NCBI GenBank assembly: GCA_900313475.1
Contig: OMRJ01000012.1
Span: 1 to 7,783 of the forward strand
Length of the DNA: 7,783 bases
Direction: 5' to 3'
Origin: an uncultured Eubacteriales bacterium
Lineage (GTDB): Bacteria > Bacillota > Clostridia > Oscillospirales > Acutalibacteraceae
A program made the translations under genes and the position numbers. How positions within the stretch are numbered: the stretch's first letter is position 1; every line of letters begins with the position of its first letter. This document shows, piece by piece, positions 5,002 through 7,783 of this stretch. The notes beneath the pieces are model-generated. The model ran no database searches and was not told the DNA's origin. It saw only the letters and a list, made by a program, of their open reading frames with translations.

Positions 5002-6728
5002 CGGTATATGACGGTCGAATCCGTGCAGTCGCCGGATGTGAGCACAATAATATTGTTTTTACGTTTGAGCTTAACGTGTCTGAAAACGTAAACGCAGTTT
5101 GATATTTCCTCGCACGGCAGCGCACGCGGCTTTCCGTTCACCGTAAGAGATATGTCGTTCGCGTTTGTGTAGCACCTGATATCGGTGTATTTTTTATCGG
5201 TCATCGTCATTCCTGCGGAGCAGATTTTTACGAACTGCTCGGCGGAGAATTGTGCCTTATAAAACCAGAAGGCGTCTTTTTTGTCATAGCGGTCGCTTGA
5301 TGTCAGTCCGGTTCTGCCCGCCGGGACGTCCTTATCGGTGAGAAAACCCGCAAAGCATCCGAACACGCCTTTTTTGGAGCAAAAGCTCTGCCAGAATTTT
5401 TCGTGCCATGACGAAAAGTATTCCTGTGAGCAGTCGGCGCGTGCCGCATCCTCCGAGTGACGGTCGAAAAAGCCTTCGGGCGGCTCGGCAAATACTGCCG
5501 TCCGGCGCAGCTTGCGGTCACCGATGAAATCGGAAAACCTTTCGCCCAGTTCCAAAAAGCCTTCGAGCGGAGTGTCCGACGGCACCGTTACAGCCAGCAC
5601 ATCGGGCAGTGCGTCGGTGACCTTTTCTTCGTTCGGGAATGAAGCGTTTCCCGCGGTGAACACGCCGCCTGCGGCTGCTTTTACCGTGTCGCAGAAGGAG
5701 CGCAGAGATTCCCCGTCATCCGACGAAACGGATGCAAACATAAAGCACGGATGGTGCGCGAGCATTTCGATTACAGTGTGTATGCGCTTAGGATCGGCTT
5801 TATACGGCTCGGTCATGTCCAGCCAGACGGCGATGCCGTTTTCGTCGCAGTGTGATAAAAATGTATCTATTCCGCTGAAAACGGGGACTTTTACACAGTT
5901 TGCGTCAAGCTTTTCAAAAAGCAGACTGTCGTCATCGGGAGACGAAAAATCACGCAGCACAACGCCGTTAAGCGGCAGCTTAACGCCGTTAAGCATCAAA
6001 AAACCGTCGTTAAAGCCTGTTTTTCGGACGCCGAAGCGTATTTCGGCGCTGTCGAGCAGACGCGTGTCGCGCAGCAGCTCCGCTTTTGCGGAGTAGAGCG
6101 GCGCTTCATGCTGACCGTTCCACAAAAAAGCTTTTTCGGGTGAAAAAACGCACACGGGTGATGTCGGCTTGCATGTTTTTACCGTTTCGGTTCCGTCGGG
6201 CGCAAAGAGCGTGCAGCGCAGAACGTCATAATTGTTGGGGTTTGCGATGTGTGCCGTGACTATTATATCGACGGCGTTTTCGGATACGGCAGAATTAACC
6301 GTTATGCCGCAGTCGCCCCTTTCGGTGATGTCAAAAAACGAGTCTCCGACCGTAAAAATGCTTATTTTGCTTAGGAACAGCTCGTTTTCCTCACCCGACC
6401 GAGGCTCGGCTTCGATAAAAAAATCATGATCTTCGCCGTCGGCAAAAGCGGTGACATCGGCGCGCACGGGTGCATAGGCGCACGGAAGCTCAAGCAATTC
6501 GGTGCCGTCTATTGACATTTTTATACAGTCTGTGCGCGACGTAAATTCAATAAAAGTCCGCATTCCCGGTTCGGCGGCGTCAATTCTTATCTTCGACGAC
6601 AGCGTTATTTTTTTTAAGTTCTTTGTGTCGGACGAAAACGGCAGTGCCGCTTCTTTTTCCTCCGGTTCTCCCTTTAGGGGTGTTGCGGTTATTTCAGCCT
6701 TTTGTATAAAATCTCTTTTTTCGTTCAT
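4974..6728 (-). CDS. Divergent glycoside hydrolase family 2-like protein, catalytic pair altered
   Basis: A 584-residue protein with GH2 (beta-galactosidase/beta-glucuronidase) architecture: a sugar-binding-like beta domain (about 35-135), an Ig-like domain (about 140-235) ending LWNG-EAPLYSAK and RFGVRK, a TIM-barrel-like region (about 240-495) and a C-terminal Ig-like domain with CYTNANDISLTVNGK (519-533). Family landmarks include GFLMLNGVKLPLNGV (242-256), CDENGIAVWLDM (294-305) and GLTSSDRYDKKDAFWFYKA (474-492). At the acid/base site the usual W-S-x-G-N-E after HPS reads HPCFMFASVSSDD (326-338), so Asn-Glu becomes S336-D337. E415 in VFAEPPEG may stand at the nucleophile. There is no signal peptide or membrane segment, so it is probably cytoplasmic. 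The gene is intact and starts at the ATG overlapping the rsmI stop (ATGA). It could be a hydrolase with changed chemistry, or a non-catalytic sugar-binding or scaffold protein. The GH2 relation is likely; the function is unknown. Confidence 0.75.
   Translation of the reverse strand: MNEKRDFIQKAEITATPLKGEPEEKEAALPFSSDTKNLKKITLSSKIRIDAAEPGMRTFIEFTSRTDCIKMSIDGTELLELPCAYAPVRADVTAFADGEDHDFFIEAEPRSGEENELFLSKISIFTVGDSFFDITERGDCGITVNSAVSENAVDIIVTAHIANPNNYDVLRCTLFAPDGTETVKTCKPTSPVCVFSPEKAFLWNGQHEAPLYSAKAELLRDTRLLDSAEIRFGVRKTGFNDGFLMLNGVKLPLNGVVLRDFSSPDDDSLLFEKLDANCVKVPVFSGIDTFLSHCDENGIAVWLDMTEPYKADPKRIHTVIEMLAHHPCFMFASVSSDDGESLRSFCDTVKAAAGGVFTAGNASFPNEEKVTDALPDVLAVTVPSDTPLEGFLELGERFSDFIGDRKLRRTAVFAEPPEGFFDRHSEDAARADCSQEYFSSWHEKFWQSFCSKKGVFGCFAGFLTDKDVPAGRTGLTSSDRYDKKDAFWFYKAQFSAEQFVKICSAGMTMTDKKYTDIRCYTNANDISLTVNGKPRALPCEEISNCVYVFRHVKLKRKNNIIVLTSGDCTDSTVIYRSKSKLKKV
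5961..5994 (-). repeat. In-gene 13-bp direct repeat with 21-bp period
   Basis: AACGCCGTTAAGC occurs at 5961-5973 and 5982-5994 inside the GH2-like gene, encoding LNGV twice in LNGVKLPLNGV. Each unit contains a near-palindromic TTAACG/CGTTAA core. As a result 5966-5973 and 5978-5985 also pair as an 8-bp stem with a 4-nt loop. The repeat is in frame and does not disturb the gene; it may simply reflect codon reuse for the family's LNG motif. Confidence 0.6.
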
Positions 6729-7591
6729 TCGTTGTTTTCACTCTCCCTGTCTGCGTTACCGTTGACAATGGCACGGTAAATATCGCCTTTTTTTGCACCC
6801 GTCTCTTTTGCGGCGCGTTTTGCGGCTTCGTTCATTCCGATCCCGTCCGCAAGGAAGCCTCTCGCAAGCTCTATGGGGTCGGGCGCTCTCTCTGCTTCTT
6901 CTTCTCGCAGCTCATCGTCGCTTTTTGCTTCGATTATCAGCACATATTCGCCTTTGAGCTTCACGCCGTCATATTTGCCGTCGACCTCGGCAAGTGTAGT
7001 GTATTCGGCGCTTTCATGAATTTTCGTAAGCTCCTTTATTATCGCTATGCGTCTGTCTCCGAGTGCGGAGTGCAGGTCGTGCAGTGTGTCGGCAAGCTTG
7101 TGCGGCGCCTCGTAAAACACCATTGTTTTTCTCTCTGTTTTTATTTCCTCGAGGTGCTCACGGCGTTTCGGCTTGTTTCCCGTCAAAAATCCCTCAAACG
7201 TGAATCGTGCCACGTTGAGTCCCGACACGGCAAGCGCGGTTATAACCGCGCTCGGTCCCGGCACAGCTTCAACCTCAATGCCGTTTTCGCGGCAGAGCTT
7301 TACGAGCTCCTGACCGGGGTCGGATATAACGGGCATTCCGGCATCCGACACGAGCGCGCACGATTTTCCCGACAGTATCATGTCTATTATCGCTTCGCCC
7401 TTTTCGGCACGGTTGTGCTCGTGATAGCTTATAAGTTTGTTTTTGATTTCAAAACGGTTGAGAAGCTTGACCGTTACGCGCGTATCCTCCGCCGCTATGA
7501 AATCGACGGACGAAAGCGTTTCGACCGCCCTCGGCGAAAAGTCTCCGAGGTTGCCTATGGGGGTTCCCACAACATAAAGTTTTCCGGGCAT
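6725..7591 (-). CDS. rsmI: 16S rRNA (cytidine(1402)-2'-O)-methyltransferase RsmI
   Basis: A 288-residue, full-length cytoplasmic enzyme that 2'-O-methylates C1402 of 16S rRNA in the ribosomal P-site region, using S-adenosylmethionine. Tetrapyrrole-methylase-fold signatures are clear: LYVVGTPIGNLGDFSPRA (5-22), AAEDTR (33-38), ISYHEHN (54-60), LVSDAGMPVISDPG (80-93), EAVPGPSA (108-115), FEGFL (132-136) and FYEAPHKL (159-166). A C-terminal helical segment (about 240-276) matches the small helix-turn-helix tail seen in RsmI. The start is supported by AAAGGA about 10 nt upstream. It lies downstream of a methyltransferase gene, as in Bacillus where yabB and yabC flank yazA; no yazA-like GIY-YIG gene lies between them here. 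Its stop overlaps the start of the GH2-like gene, tying a housekeeping gene to an accessory one. Confidence 0.97.
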   Translation of the reverse strand: MPGKLYVVGTPIGNLGDFSPRAVETLSSVDFIAAEDTRVTVKLLNRFEIKNKLISYHEHNRAEKGEAIIDMILSGKSCALVSDAGMPVISDPGQELVKLCRENGIEVEAVPGPSAVITALAVSGLNVARFTFEGFLTGNKPKRREHLEEIKTERKTMVFYEAPHKLADTLHDLHSALGDRRIAIIKELTKIHESAEYTTLAEVDGKYDGVKLKGEYVLIIEAKSDDELREEEAERAPDPIELARGFLADGIGMNEAAKRAAKETGAKKGDIYRAIVNGNADRESENNE

Positions 7592-7645
7592 GTTATCTGT
7601 CCTTTCAAACGAAAAAAAATAAAGAGCTCCGACCTCTGCGACGGG
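7592..7645. other. Short intergenic spacer before rsmI
   Basis: This 54-bp gap holds the rsmI ribosome binding site (minus-strand AAAGGA) and a T-rich tract (minus-strand run about 7621-7613) preceded by a very weak 4-bp AGAG/CTCT stem. I see no convincing promoter or terminator, so rsmI is probably co-transcribed with the upstream methyltransferase. Confidence 0.4.
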
Positions 7646-7783
7646 TTATTTTTTGTATTCTCCCGTTATTTTCAGCATTTCTTCGCTTTGCGAGCCGTCT
7701 GAATTTTCAATGTACAGCTCAGGCTCTACTATAAGCCCCGGCTTTCTGCCTTTTTTGCCTTCAAGAAGAAACAGCCACGGCGC
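7646..7783 (-). CDS. C-terminal end of a probable tRNA1(Val) (adenine(37)-N6)-methyltransferase, partial
   Basis: The last 45 codons of a gene that enters from the window's right edge and stops at TAA (7648-7646). The readable tail contains PWLFLLEGKKGRKPGL, then IVEPELYI and an acidic ending, SEEMLKITGEYKK. The EGKKG-KPGL plus EPELYI pattern resembles the C-terminus of YabB/TrmN6-type SAM-dependent methyltransferases, which end with a similar block before a conserved acidic and Tyr-containing tail. In many Firmicutes this gene sits directly before rsmI, which supports the call. The catalytic domain, including the SAM-binding site and NPPY motif, lies outside the window, so the identity rests on this tail and the neighbourhood. 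Confidence 0.6.
   Translation of the reverse strand, partial: APWLFLLEGKKGRKPGLIVEPELYIENSDGSQSEEMLKITGEYKK

Noticed and set aside
5512..6096. Plus-strand open frame of 194 codons, Ser-rich.
   Set aside because: It is antisense to the GH2-like gene. The Ser richness follows from the opposite-strand codon pattern, and no ribosome binding site or motif was found.
7610..7645. A terminator between the upstream methyltransferase and rsmI.
   Set aside because: Only a 4-bp AGAG/CTCT stem precedes the T-rich tract, which is too weak to call.
7016..7702. Plus-strand open frame of 228 codons.
   Set aside because: It is antisense to rsmI and runs across the rsmI start region and into the upstream gene tail; no family features are seen.

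Overview
This window is densely coding, with every gene on the minus strand. Read in transcription order (from position 7783 down to 1), it holds the tail of a probable tRNA1(Val) adenine methyltransferase, rsmI, a divergent glycoside hydrolase family 2 (GH2)-like protein, an OmpR-type response regulator, its sensor histidine kinase, a factor-independent terminator, an AMP-forming amino acid ligase and a PLP-dependent decarboxylase. I see no tRNA, rRNA, CRISPR array, insertion sequence or attachment site. The gene content suggests a Firmicutes/Clostridia-type anaerobe of moderate GC: a methyltransferase next to rsmI as in the Bacillus yabB-yabC region, purine-rich ribosome binding sites, ATGA stop-start couplings, and a DltA-like ligase. 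This assignment is inference from gene content only.

Block 1 (about 2984-7783) starts with a housekeeping pair acting on tRNA and 16S rRNA. It continues without a clear gap into an accessory part. The GH2-like gene overlaps the rsmI stop by 4 bp, then come a response regulator (GTG start) and a histidine kinase that also overlap by 4 bp. The block ends at a strong hairpin plus T-run terminator at 2897-2949. The GH2-like protein keeps the family's domain order but has lost the usual Asn-Glu acid/base pair and has no signal peptide, so it may be a non-catalytic, cytoplasmic relative.

Block 2 (1-2896) is a separate transcription unit. A 279-bp intergenic region carries a candidate promoter with a 22-bp imperfect palindrome directly upstream of its -35 box. 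It is followed by a stand-alone adenylation enzyme and a fold-type III PLP decarboxylase that overlap by 11 bp. The decarboxylase has a TDGGMH motif and a Phe in place of the PLP-stacking His. From memory, these are features of the branch that includes BtrK and the exosortase-associated decarboxylases rather than LysA.

The best working model is that the ligase activates an amino acid (its pocket residues hint at glutamate) and loads it on a carrier protein, where the decarboxylase converts it to an amine. No carrier protein is visible, but a Shine-Dalgarno-like AGGA lies just past the decarboxylase stop at the window edge, so the operon probably continues outside the window. The two-component system next door is an obvious candidate regulator of block 2, but this is not shown by the sequence.
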